From JAHRVQ01 sp051278195 (GTDB taxonomy: Bacteria > Pseudomonadota > Gammaproteobacteria > Pseudomonadales > Azotimanducaceae), in the NCBI GenBank assembly GCA_051278195.1, contig JBNMQM010000001.1:186001-250000 (forward strand): a stretch of DNA of 64,000 nucleotides, given 5' to 3'. Under the pieces are notes generated by a model. The model did not search any database and was not told where the DNA came from. It worked only from the letters and a program-made list of their open reading frames with translations. Numbering within the stretch: position 1 is the first letter of the stretch; each line of letters begins with the position of its first letter. A program made the translations under genes and the position numbers. Of this stretch, positions 16,934 through 24,379 are shown piece after piece.

Positions 16934-18313
16934 ATGTTCTTGGCAATTGATTCAAAAACCCAGCAGCTGCTAGACGCTAGCCCCTTTCCTTTGTTGGCCC
17001 GTATGGCCAGCCCGAATATGATGGCATTTCTGATTCAGGCGAGTGTCAGCATGGCGGAGGTTTGGTACATAGGTAAGTTAGGTACGATAGCCCTCGCCTC
17101 TATTGCGCTGGTGTTTCCATTATTGATGTTGATGCAAATGATGTCTGGCGGTGCGATTGGTGGTGCTGTAACGGCTTCGTTGGCGCGGGCGTTGGGCAGT
17201 GGCAATCGGGACAGAGCTGAGCAATTGGTCTGGCATGCACTCATCATCGCTGTTTGTGGAGCGTTGTCCTTTTTGCTTCTATTTGTATTGTTTGGTGAGT
17301 GGTTTCTGGTCTTTCTAGGCGGTGGTGGTGAAATATTGAGCAGCGCTATGATGTTTTGCTGGGTATTGTTTCCCGGTGCTGTTTTGATTTGGACCATGAA
17401 CATTACCAGCTCGGTGTATCGCGGTATGGGCAATATGCAATTTCCGGCCAGCATGATGATTGTCAGTGCCCTGATACAGGTGCCATTGTCCGGAGCTCTC
17501 ATTCTTGGTTGGTGGGGATTACCCCAGTTCGGAATTGTGGGCTCGGCTATCTCGACGGTTGTGGTGGCCAGTTTGATTGCGGTCATTTTACTGACTCGCT
17601 TGATGGCAGGTAAGGAGACCTTGAAACTACACACGGCATCGTTTCACCTGCAAACGGATTTGTTCAGAGACATATTCCGTGTAGCGCTGCCGGCTTCTCT
17701 GTCCCCTATCTTGACAGTGTTAACGATTATGAGTTTGACCGGTATTGTTGCCCGGTTTGGGCCGGCTGCATTGGCGGGTTATGGCATTGGTTCGCGGATT
17801 GAATTTCTACTCGTGCCGCTGGTGTTTGGTATCGGTGCTGCGATGACAGCAATGGTTGGCGTGAATATTGGTGCCGGGCAGTGGCAAAGAGCTGAGCGTA
17901 TTGGCTGGATCGGCGCATCCGCCGCTGGTGCTTTAACTGGCCTTATCGGACTTACCCTGGCGTTGGTGCCTAGCCTTTGGGTGGATCTCTTTGCAAGCGA
18001 CCCGATGACCGTTCATGCCGCAACGCGCTATTTACAAATTGTCGGTATTTGCTTTGTTTTTCAGGGTGCAGGTCTTTCCTTGTACTTTGCCTCACAGGGG
18101 GCAGGAAACGTGACCTGGCCAATAGTCGGAACGATTCTTAGGTTTGTTGTGGCGGTAGGCGGTGCCTTTGTTGCGGTGGTCTATTTTGACGCTAGTCTTG
18201 ATGCGGTTTATGGCTTTGCCGCGTTGGCCATGTGTTTGTTCGGGAGTATTACGGTCGCGTCGCTCGCGCTCGGCGCATGGCGACCGAAACCCCTGCTGCC
18301 CCACTCGGATTAG
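16934..18313 (+). CDS. MATE family efflux transporter
   Basis: 459 residues with about twelve hydrophobic helices arranged as two halves of six. SVSMAEVWYIGKLGTIALAS (helix 1) and GAALAGYGIGSRIEF-like sequence (GPAALAGYGIGSRIEF in the second half) are the usual MATE helices 1 and 7, with GGAIGGAVTASLARALGSGN following helix 2. It would export cationic or aromatic compounds by Na+ or H+ antiport. Start choice is uncertain: ATG 16934 or TTG 16928. It follows the lipase remnant on the same strand. Confidence 0.92.
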   Translation: MFLAIDSKTQQLLDASPFPLLARMASPNMMAFLIQASVSMAEVWYIGKLGTIALASIALVFPLLMLMQMMSGGAIGGAVTASLARALGSGNRDRAEQLVWHALIIAVCGALSFLLLFVLFGEWFLVFLGGGGEILSSAMMFCWVLFPGAVLIWTMNITSSVYRGMGNMQFPASMMIVSALIQVPLSGALILGWWGLPQFGIVGSAISTVVVASLIAVILLTRLMAGKETLKLHTASFHLQTDLFRDIFRVALPASLSPILTVLTIMSLTGIVARFGPAALAGYGIGSRIEFLLVPLVFGIGAAMTAMVGVNIGAGQWQRAERIGWIGASAAGALTGLIGLTLALVPSLWVDLFASDPMTVHAATRYLQIVGICFVFQGAGLSLYFASQGAGNVTWPIVGTILRFVVAVGGAFVAVVYFDASLDAVYGFAALAMCLFGSITVASLALGAWRPKPLLPHSD

Positions 18314-18319
18314 TTTGGG

Positions 18320-18706
18320 CTAGTCAGCGCCTAAAATTTTATGAATCTGCACGATTGCGCCGTCCATGCTGGATTCGATAAAGGGTTCGAAGGCAACCGG
18401 TTCTACCGTCGTTTGCCAGTGCATTTCGCAGCCTTTGTCCGTTTCTTGAATTTTAATAGAGGCAAGGTGTGCTTCAAGTGGAGCCGGTGATTCGATGCAG
18501 GAGTACTGCATGGCCATTTCCGCATCGCTGTGGCTCAAAATCTTTTCTCTGATATGGCCAGCGCCAGGAAGCTTTAAACTGCGAACTTCGCCATCGAATA
18601 CACAGTCAGTAACGCCAGGTACCCAATCGACACGATCTGGGGTGCCAACAATCGCCCAGAGCTGCGCGGGTGTGCAAGTAAATGTTATAACCTTTTCTAT
18701 TGCCAT
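18320..18706 (-). CDS. SRPBCC (polyketide cyclase/START-like) family protein
   Basis: 128 residues. MAIEKVITFTCTPAQLWAIV, then VDWVPGVTDCVFDGE and a glycine-flanked turn, and a long C-terminal helix (FIESSMDGAIVQIHKILG) are typical of the helix-grip SRPBCC fold. It would bind a hydrophobic ligand. The start at 18706 (MAIEK) has AAGG upstream and fits family lengths better than the longer frame to 18757. Convergent with the MATE gene. Confidence 0.82.
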   Translation of the reverse strand: MAIEKVITFTCTPAQLWAIVGTPDRVDWVPGVTDCVFDGEVRSLKLPGAGHIREKILSHSDAEMAMQYSCIESPAPLEAHLASIKIQETDKGCEMHWQTTVEPVAFEPFIESSMDGAIVQIHKILGAD

Positions 18707-18782
18707 CTGACTTAGACCTTTTTCTGACAATGTACGCCAAATTGGAATGCTGCACAATTTCTGCTCAAGGTTTACAGTAACG

Positions 18783-19634
18783 ATGTTAATGAGTGAGTTT
18801 GATATGGAAGTTCAAGAAATTACCCCGGGCATTGGTGCCGAGGTTTCAGGGCTCGACCTGTCGAGGCCATTGCCAAACGATATTGTTGATCGTTTGAGAG
18901 CATTGTTTGTCCAGCGACTGGTGCTGGTCTTCAGAGATCAGCTGCTAGATCGTGATCAGCACAAGGCATTTGCCCGGTACTTTGGTGATCTCCATATTCA
19001 TCCATCGAAGCGCAACGGCATGAACACCGATGATCCTGAGGTGTTTATTATTGATACAAAGCCCGATGCGAAGTATTCCAATGGCGAGGCGTGGCATTCT
19101 GACGTGTCTTGCGATGAAGTTCCGCCTTCAGCATCTTTACTGTATGTGTCAAAAACCCCTGAAAACGGCGGCGGCGACACCATGTTCGCCAATATGTCAG
19201 CAGCCTATCAGCAGCTATCAAAGCCGATGCAAACCCTGCTGCTTGGAAAGCATGCGTTTCATGACGGTGAAATAGACCTATGGAATTACGGAATCCGCTT
19301 GAAAGCGGGTCAAAGTTATCCTAAGGCGACACATCCGGTGATTACCAAGCATCCTGAATCTGGGTTACCCATTCTGTTTGTGAACGGCAGCTTTACTTCC
19401 CACATTGAAGAATTGCAGCGTTGGGAAAGCGACATGATTTTGGCCGGTCTACATCATCACGTGGCAACGAACCCCCGAATCCAGTGCCGCGTCAGGTGGA
19501 CGCCACATACGCTGGTCATGTGGGATAACAGAAGTGCCCAGCATCATGCGATTCGAGATTATGAAGGGTATGCGCGCTATGGTGAGCGAATTTCTATCGT
19601 TGATGGCGTAAAGCCGCAGCCGTTCCTCAGTTGA
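18783..19634 (+). CDS. TauD/TfdA family dioxygenase
   Basis: 283 residues from the first ATG; in-frame ATGs at 18789 and 18804 are also possible, and the conserved sequence starts at MEVQEITPGIGAEVSGLDLS. Iron ligands: AWHSDVSCDEVPP (HxD) and AQHHAIRDY (distal His). The Arg of GYARYGERISIV and the Thr in NGGGDTMFAN would bind 2-oxoglutarate. The family oxidises taurine, alkyl sulfates or aryloxy acids; the exact substrate cannot be read from sequence. Confidence 0.9.
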   Translation: MLMSEFDMEVQEITPGIGAEVSGLDLSRPLPNDIVDRLRALFVQRLVLVFRDQLLDRDQHKAFARYFGDLHIHPSKRNGMNTDDPEVFIIDTKPDAKYSNGEAWHSDVSCDEVPPSASLLYVSKTPENGGGDTMFANMSAAYQQLSKPMQTLLLGKHAFHDGEIDLWNYGIRLKAGQSYPKATHPVITKHPESGLPILFVNGSFTSHIEELQRWESDMILAGLHHHVATNPRIQCRVRWTPHTLVMWDNRSAQHHAIRDYEGYARYGERISIVDGVKPQPFLS

Positions 19635-19710
19635 GTTCGGTTTTAGATAAGGTGGTAGGATTCTGCGCGGTGTAGAATTCGAAAACGATATTGGTTTGGT
19701 AGGGACATGG

Positions 19711-20655
19711 ATGACAGAGCTGCTGCAATTTCTCATTGAGTATGGCTATCTGGTGCTTCTGATATGGGTTGCCCTGGATCAGGCTGCCTTGCCAATTCCA
19801 TCTATTCCACTTTTGATCGGGGCGGGTGCGCTCGCTGGCATGGGGCAACTTTCTCTGCCAATCGTAATCGGAGTGACTTTGCTGGCTTCAATACCGATCA
19901 ATATGTTTTGGTTTTGGCTGGGCCGTTTGCGCGGTGCAAGAGTGTTGCATCTGTTGTGTATCCTTTCGCTCGAGCCGGACTACTGCGTGCGCAACACCGA
20001 AGATCTGTTTCGTCGTCTAGGTGCATTTTCCGTTGTGATTGCCAAGTTCATTCCCGGCTTGCAACTGCTCGCGCCCCCCATGTCTGGGTTGACGGGCATG
20101 AGCCTGAGCCGGTTTTTCTGGTTGAACGCTCTCGGCACAGTTCTCTGGGCAGGGACCTTTATTCTGCTGGGATACTTCACTCACGAGATTTTGGAGCAGG
20201 TTATTCTGGGAGTTTCAGAAGCGGGTGCGATTGCCGGAGGTCTGATTAGCGCTTTGCTGGCCATGTATATCGTCATCAAAATGATCAAGCGCCAGCTATT
20301 TGTGCGCTCGTTAGATATGCGGCGCCTGACGCCGGAGGCTGTCTATCAGCGACTTGAGAAGGGGGTTAGCACGCACGTACTCGATCTTCGCCATGATTAC
20401 GATCTAAGGGCGATTCCCCACCTTTTGCCCGGAGCTAGTCGTTTAGCGATGGCGGACATCGCTACCAATGACCCGTTTATTCCGCGGGATAAAGATATCG
20501 TACTCGTCTGTAGCTGACCCAATGAAGCATCGAGCGCCCGTGTGGCGCTCCAGTTGAAGAGACTAGGGATTAAGAATGTTTATCCCATGCAAGGTGGCAT
20601 TGAAGCGTGGCTGCGTGCTGGCTTTCCAACGGATGCGCATCTAGACGAGATGTAG
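19711..20655 (+). CDS. DedA-rhodanese fusion with one in-frame UGA (candidate selenoprotein or nonsense-interrupted gene)
   Basis: Codons 1 to about 200 encode a DedA/SNARE-associated membrane domain (ALDQAALPIPSIPLLIGAGA, AKFIPGLQLLAPPMSGLTGM). Residues from about 206 form a rhodanese domain (HVLDLRHDYDLRAIPHLLPG). The frame meets TGA at 20515-20517 (codon 269) directly after VLVCS and then continues PNEASSARVALQLKRLGIKN and GGIEAWLRAGFP to TAG at 20653. In this DedA-rhodanese family the motif is usually YCxCPNEASSA, so UGA stands at the second Cys. Without readthrough the product ends at residue 268, and DedA would remain intact. Either Sec insertion or a recent nonsense mutation could explain it. 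The ATG has AGGG upstream. Confidence 0.75.
20532..20550 (+). promoter_or_regulatory. Bacterial SECIS-like hairpin after the in-frame UGA
   Basis: GAGCGCC-CGTGT-GGCGCTC forms a perfect 7-bp stem with a 5-nt loop. It begins 14 nt after the UGA and the loop begins 21 nt after it. Bacterial SECIS elements need a stem of at least 4 bp, a small apical loop with a G in the first two positions (often GU), and about 16-37 nt between UGA and loop; this fits all three. The caveat is that codons for the conserved SARVAL peptide tend to be self-complementary at high GC. Confidence 0.5.
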
Positions 20656-20807
20656 CGGCGCGAATTGTGCAAATAAGTAGTGAAATTCGCCATTCGCCCT
20701 CTCCGGAAAAATTGTAACCAATTGATTGCTATAGACAATTCCTGATGGCATTGAAATTGCTATTATGAAACTACAGTACAATCGATAGAGTCCAATAGGA
20801 GAGCAGT

Positions 20808-21200
20808 ATGCAAGATGAAACTCGAGAGCACATAGTCAACGGCAGTATCTGGTTGCGCGGCCTACACATGTTATTAATGGCAGTCGCTTATAACGTGGTA
20901 GAGGCGATGATTGCGCTTATTGCCGTTTTCCAGTTTTTCTCTGCGTTGTTGACGGGCAGTGTCAACGAACCGTTGCTCAAGTTTGCAAAGAACGGATCGA
21001 TTTATATTCAAGAAGTTTTAGAATTCCTGACCTTCAATTCGGAAATTAGACCCTTTCCCTTTACCTCTTGGCCAGACGAAGCTCATACGGGTGAGGATTG
21101 GTTGGATGAAGCACCTCAAAATTCTGAGGCGGTTGAAACGACAGCCGAGGTTGTCGATGAGGCGCTTGGTGACGACCACAACAAAAATAAATCTGACTAG
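20808..21200 (+). CDS. DUF4389 domain protein
   Basis: 130 residues. Two hydrophobic helices (LHMLLMAVAYNVVEAMIAL and IAVFQFFSALLTG) are followed by the DUF4389 hallmarks NEPLLKFAKN, YIQEVLEFLTFNSE and RPFPFTSWPDE. The acidic tail is probably disordered. This is an inner-membrane family of unknown function. The ATG has AGGAG upstream. It is convergent with the dehalogenase remnant, which ends 3 bases beyond its stop. Confidence 0.88.
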   Translation: MQDETREHIVNGSIWLRGLHMLLMAVAYNVVEAMIALIAVFQFFSALLTGSVNEPLLKFAKNGSIYIQEVLEFLTFNSEIRPFPFTSWPDEAHTGEDWLDEAPQNSEAVETTAEVVDEALGDDHNKNKSD

Positions 21201-21203
21201 GGA

Positions 21204-21503
21204 TCATTTTATCCAGCGTAAATACCAGCTCAGGATATTACGGCCAATCGCTTCCTCTGCTGATACGAGAGCACCAGGGGTGGCGAACAGCAGCAATTTG
21301 GGCTGTTTGGATTTTTCCAGCCACTTGCCGATGCGGTTGATAGCGACAACATTGCGCCATAGGCAACAGGAGCTCGGATTGCCATGCATGAACAACAATG
21401 TCGGTCCTATGCTGCTGCCCTTTGTATTGATGAAATGTGACGGGTAGGGCATGTCCTCGCCGGGCGAAGCAGCGAAACTGTTGACTAAAAATATGAGGAG
21501 CAC
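21204..21503 (-). pseudogene. Internally deleted haloalkane dehalogenase remnant
   Basis: A 99-codon ORF with a hydrophobic start (LLIFLVNSFAASPGED), then MPYPSHFINTKG and LLFMHGNPSSCCLWRNV, which match the N-terminal strand and oxyanion loop (HGNPxSxxLWRN) of haloalkane dehalogenases. This is followed at once by WLEKSKQPKLLLFATPGALV, which matches their C-terminal third (about residues 215-240), and a last helix. The central 160 or so residues, with the nucleophilic Asp and the cap domain, are absent, as is the segment with the catalytic His. The frame is preserved. It starts at a GTG, 35 bases after the MFS gene on the same strand. Confidence 0.7.
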
Positions 21504-21538
21504 AATGGCGCTTATGTTCTCATTGGTGCCTACTCTGT

Positions 21539-23011
21539 TTAGGTGGGGTCGGATTGAGTGCTGTGTCTCTCGGCCAACGCTGCGGTAATTCGTTGGTGTT
21601 CTTGGCGGGTGATCTTATATTGTCTGATCAAGCTAATCGGAATGAGATGCAGTAGAGGCACCACCACACCGACGATGAGTCCGAGCAAGAAAATTTGTTG
21701 TTCTGGCACGTCGGACGGCAATACACCGCTCGGAAACTGAATCATCGCAATGATAAAACCACCCATCACAATTCCGAGACCAGAGACCGCTTTTCCTGAA
21801 AAAGACAACCCCGCGAAAAACATCGCTTCTTGTCGCAAGCCTGTTCGCAGTTCGTGATCATCCAATGTGTCAGCGACGATCGACGCACCAATTATGCCGT
21901 GAACGACTGCGACCGCAGCTGCAAAAACCCCTGCTCCCACTAGGAGCATCAATAGCCGTGGGTCACCATTGTCAGGCAGGACATCCAAGAAGCGCAGATT
22001 CACGATGATGATGCCATCCAGCAAACTGACGATGCTGCACCAAAGTAAAATTGTCTTTTTGTCCCAGCGTTTCTGTATGACTGAGACAAGCGGGAATGCG
22101 AGTACCGCACCGGTCGCTGAGAGCGCGAACCAGCGAAGATCTTCCGTATTGAAGCCCCAAAAAAATGTGGTCATGTAAATGCCAATATTGGCCGTGGTGC
22201 CGCTGATCGCTGCTGATATCAGAACGACGAGAAACACTAGCCGGAACTGGCGATTCTGCAGTGCGGTTAATAATTCGCCGATAATTCTGCGGGGGCTGAA
22301 GGATTCGGTCACGGTGGTGTGCTGACGCAGGTAGGGGATTTCTCGCCGGGTCAGCAACGTGGTCACAATCGCGGCTGTTGTTAATAAGATACCCGCCGCA
22401 AGCGCGAGGTTAGGGTAACCGTTGGGGTTTAACTGACCGATAGGAAACGCGTCAGTGGTTGGGAATAAGTAGTTGTAGACGAATAGTGGAAAGCAGACGC
22501 CAATGATCCAGCCTATGGCGTAGCGGTACGCCATGATGGATGTCCGCTCGGTATAGTCATCGGAGAGTTCAGCGGCAATGGCGGCCCAGGGGACGAAGAA
22601 TAAGGTCATGAAACCGCGGGTAAGCAGCACAAACGTTAATAACCAGGCAAAGCGCTGCAGGTCCGATAAGTCTGCAGGTGGTAAAAAAACGCCGTAAATG
22701 GACAATCCTAGTGGTATCGCAGCAATCAACATCAGCGGATGTCTGCGGCCCAGCGATGTCTTCAGGTTGTCCGAAATTGAGGCGACCAAAGGGTCGGTAA
22801 TGGCGTCGAAAATGATTGCGATGGCTAGCGCCAGTGAAACCAATCTGGCGTCGACACCCAGCACTTGATTGTAATAGAGCAGAATGAAGGTGTTAAAAGC
22901 AAAGTTTTTGACTGTGTCGGGAATCGCCCCGATGCCCTGATACAATTTAGTCGAAAAGCTGACCTTGCCATCACGCTTTTGTCGCGCGTAGGTCGGCACA
23001 TTTGACTCCAA
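21539..23011 (-). CDS. MFS transporter of the glycoside-pentoside-hexuronide (MelB-like) type
   Basis: 490 residues with about twelve membrane helices. KLYQGIGAIPDTVKNFAFNT and FDAITDPLVASISDNLKTS followed by GRRHPLMLIAAIPLG are the characteristic GPH helix 1-3 sequences (D-x-x-x-D-P-x-x-G-like loop). Substrates of the family include sugars and, in marine bacteria, many uncharacterised solutes. The dehalogenase remnant follows downstream. No regulator is adjacent. Confidence 0.88.
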   Translation of the reverse strand: MESNVPTYARQKRDGKVSFSTKLYQGIGAIPDTVKNFAFNTFILLYYNQVLGVDARLVSLALAIAIIFDAITDPLVASISDNLKTSLGRRHPLMLIAAIPLGLSIYGVFLPPADLSDLQRFAWLLTFVLLTRGFMTLFFVPWAAIAAELSDDYTERTSIMAYRYAIGWIIGVCFPLFVYNYLFPTTDAFPIGQLNPNGYPNLALAAGILLTTAAIVTTLLTRREIPYLRQHTTVTESFSPRRIIGELLTALQNRQFRLVFLVVLISAAISGTTANIGIYMTTFFWGFNTEDLRWFALSATGAVLAFPLVSVIQKRWDKKTILLWCSIVSLLDGIIIVNLRFLDVLPDNGDPRLLMLLVGAGVFAAAVAVVHGIIGASIVADTLDDHELRTGLRQEAMFFAGLSFSGKAVSGLGIVMGGFIIAMIQFPSGVLPSDVPEQQIFLLGLIVGVVVPLLHLIPISLIRQYKITRQEHQRITAALAERHSTQSDPT

Positions 23012-23223
23012 GCCTGATTCTCCCCCATTTGCCTCACACTGATACTACCGCGAATTGTGAGCAAATGAGCCTGTATTCGAAAAAATGATGTGAAGTGCGA
23101 CAGGGTTTTCTTGAGGGGCGAATGTGCGAAACTAGGGAGGTAATAAGCGGTGCTGTTACGCCGTGCTGAATTCTGCGCGTGGAGGGTTTTACAGTCGCCC
23201 TGATTAGTGGAAAAATTAGCGAG

Positions 23224-23246
23224 TTCACCTGCAGCGGGCAGGTGAA
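23224..23246. promoter_or_regulatory. Perfect 9-bp inverted repeat upstream of the crotonase gene
   Basis: TTCACCTGC-AGCGG-GCAGGTGAA lies 46 bases before the crotonase start at 23292. It could be a dimeric regulator's operator or an RNA hairpin in the leader. No T run follows, so it is not an intrinsic terminator. Confidence 0.6.
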
Positions 23247-23291
23247 GCCCTGCGATACTAAGTCTGATAATGATCTAGAAGAGAGTTAGAA

Positions 23292-24143
23292 ATGGAATGT
23301 TTTGCCGTCACAATTGAAAACCAAATAGCCCATGTTGTGCTAAATCGCCCGGATAAAAGAAACAGCATGAACCCGTCTTTCTGGCGAGAGTTACCGTTGC
23401 TGATCAAAGATATCGACGATAACGCGAAGGCGCGTGTCATTGTAATTTCCTCGACGGGACCGCATTTTACTTCCGGGCTGGATGTCACAGCATTCGCGGG
23501 TGGCGTCTCAAATAACTTGAGTGAGGAAGAGAAGCGCCATCAACGCTTGCAGGCCGGCACTGTATTCTATGAAAACGTGTTACATATGCAGGGTGCTTTC
23601 AATTGTTTAGAGCGTTGTCGTGTGCCTGTGCTTGTCGCTATTCAGGGTGGTTGTATTGGTGGTGGGGTGGATTTGATTTCAGCCTGTGATATCCGTTATG
23701 CCACAGAAGACTCGTTCATAACGGTGTTTGAAACGAATATTGGTATGACGGCAGACGTTGGTACGTTTCCTCGTTTAGTGAAACTAATTCCCGAGGGTTA
23801 TGTGCGGGAAATGGCTTATACGGGACGGCGAGTGACGGCTGCCGAGGCGAAGGAAATGGGCTTAGTCAATCGAGTCTATTCTGACCAAGAAACGATGCTT
23901 GCAGGGGTAATGGACATTGCCAGAGACATCGCCAGTAAAGCGCCTTTGGCGGTTTATGGCTGCAAGAAGATGATCAATTATGCGCGAGATCACTCTACTG
24001 ATGATGGGCTAGACTACATTGCTATTTGGAACGCGAGTCACCTTAAGATCGAGGAGATTCAAGAAGCGATGATGTCAAATGCCGAAAAACGCCCAGGCAA
24101 CTTTGTGGATCTGCCGCTGTCGCCTTCGGTGAAGAAAGCATAG
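23292..24143 (+). CDS. Crotonase family protein, probably delta3,5-delta2,4-dienoyl-CoA isomerase
   Basis: 283 residues. IQGGCIGGGVDLISACDIRY is the crotonase oxyanion segment, and the acidic residues typical of dienoyl-CoA isomerases are all present: Asp in GGGVD, Glu in VFETNIGM and Asp in TADVGTF. The N-terminus is a typical VVLNRPDKRNSMN strand-turn. The enzyme would shift double bonds of dienoyl-CoAs in unsaturated fatty acid beta-oxidation, acting in the cytosol. It is followed after 4 bases by the DUF1289 gene, likely in one operon. Confidence 0.88.
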   Translation: MECFAVTIENQIAHVVLNRPDKRNSMNPSFWRELPLLIKDIDDNAKARVIVISSTGPHFTSGLDVTAFAGGVSNNLSEEEKRHQRLQAGTVFYENVLHMQGAFNCLERCRVPVLVAIQGGCIGGGVDLISACDIRYATEDSFITVFETNIGMTADVGTFPRLVKLIPEGYVREMAYTGRRVTAAEAKEMGLVNRVYSDQETMLAGVMDIARDIASKAPLAVYGCKKMINYARDHSTDDGLDYIAIWNASHLKIEEIQEAMMSNAEKRPGNFVDLPLSPSVKKA

Positions 24144-24147
24144 CGAA

Positions 24148-24321
24148 ATGGAATCTTCAATTGACTCTCCTTGTATCAAAGTCTGTAAACTGGACGAGGC
24201 CGGCGACTGCGTCGGTTGCGGCCGAAATAGCCTCCAGATCCGCCAATGGCCCTGGGCCACTGATGAAGAAAAGCGCGTTATTTTGCTGAGTGCAAAGCAA
24301 CGCTTATCCGCAGCAGAATAG
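24148..24321 (+). CDS. DUF1289 small Cys-rich protein
   Basis: 57 residues. SPCIKVCKLDEAGDCVGCGR carries the four conserved Cys of DUF1289, and RQWPWATDEEKRVIL is the usual second half. It probably binds a metal; function unknown. The ATG at 24148 lies 4 bases after the crotonase stop. Confidence 0.85.
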   Translation: MESSIDSPCIKVCKLDEAGDCVGCGRNSLQIRQWPWATDEEKRVILLSAKQRLSAAE

Positions 24322-24379
24322 TCTCGTGCGTTGACGAAGCCGGGTTTAGCTGGTTTAGTCGGGTAAGAGGGGACAATCC

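Noticed and set aside
17035..17634. 199-codon minus-strand ORF inside the MATE gene
   Set aside because: Asn/Thr/Pro-rich complement of membrane helices; typical shadow of a hydrophobic gene.
23050..23070. A lac-operator-like half site (AATTGTGAGC) upstream of the crotonase
   Set aside because: Only half of an operator and no LacI family gene in the window.
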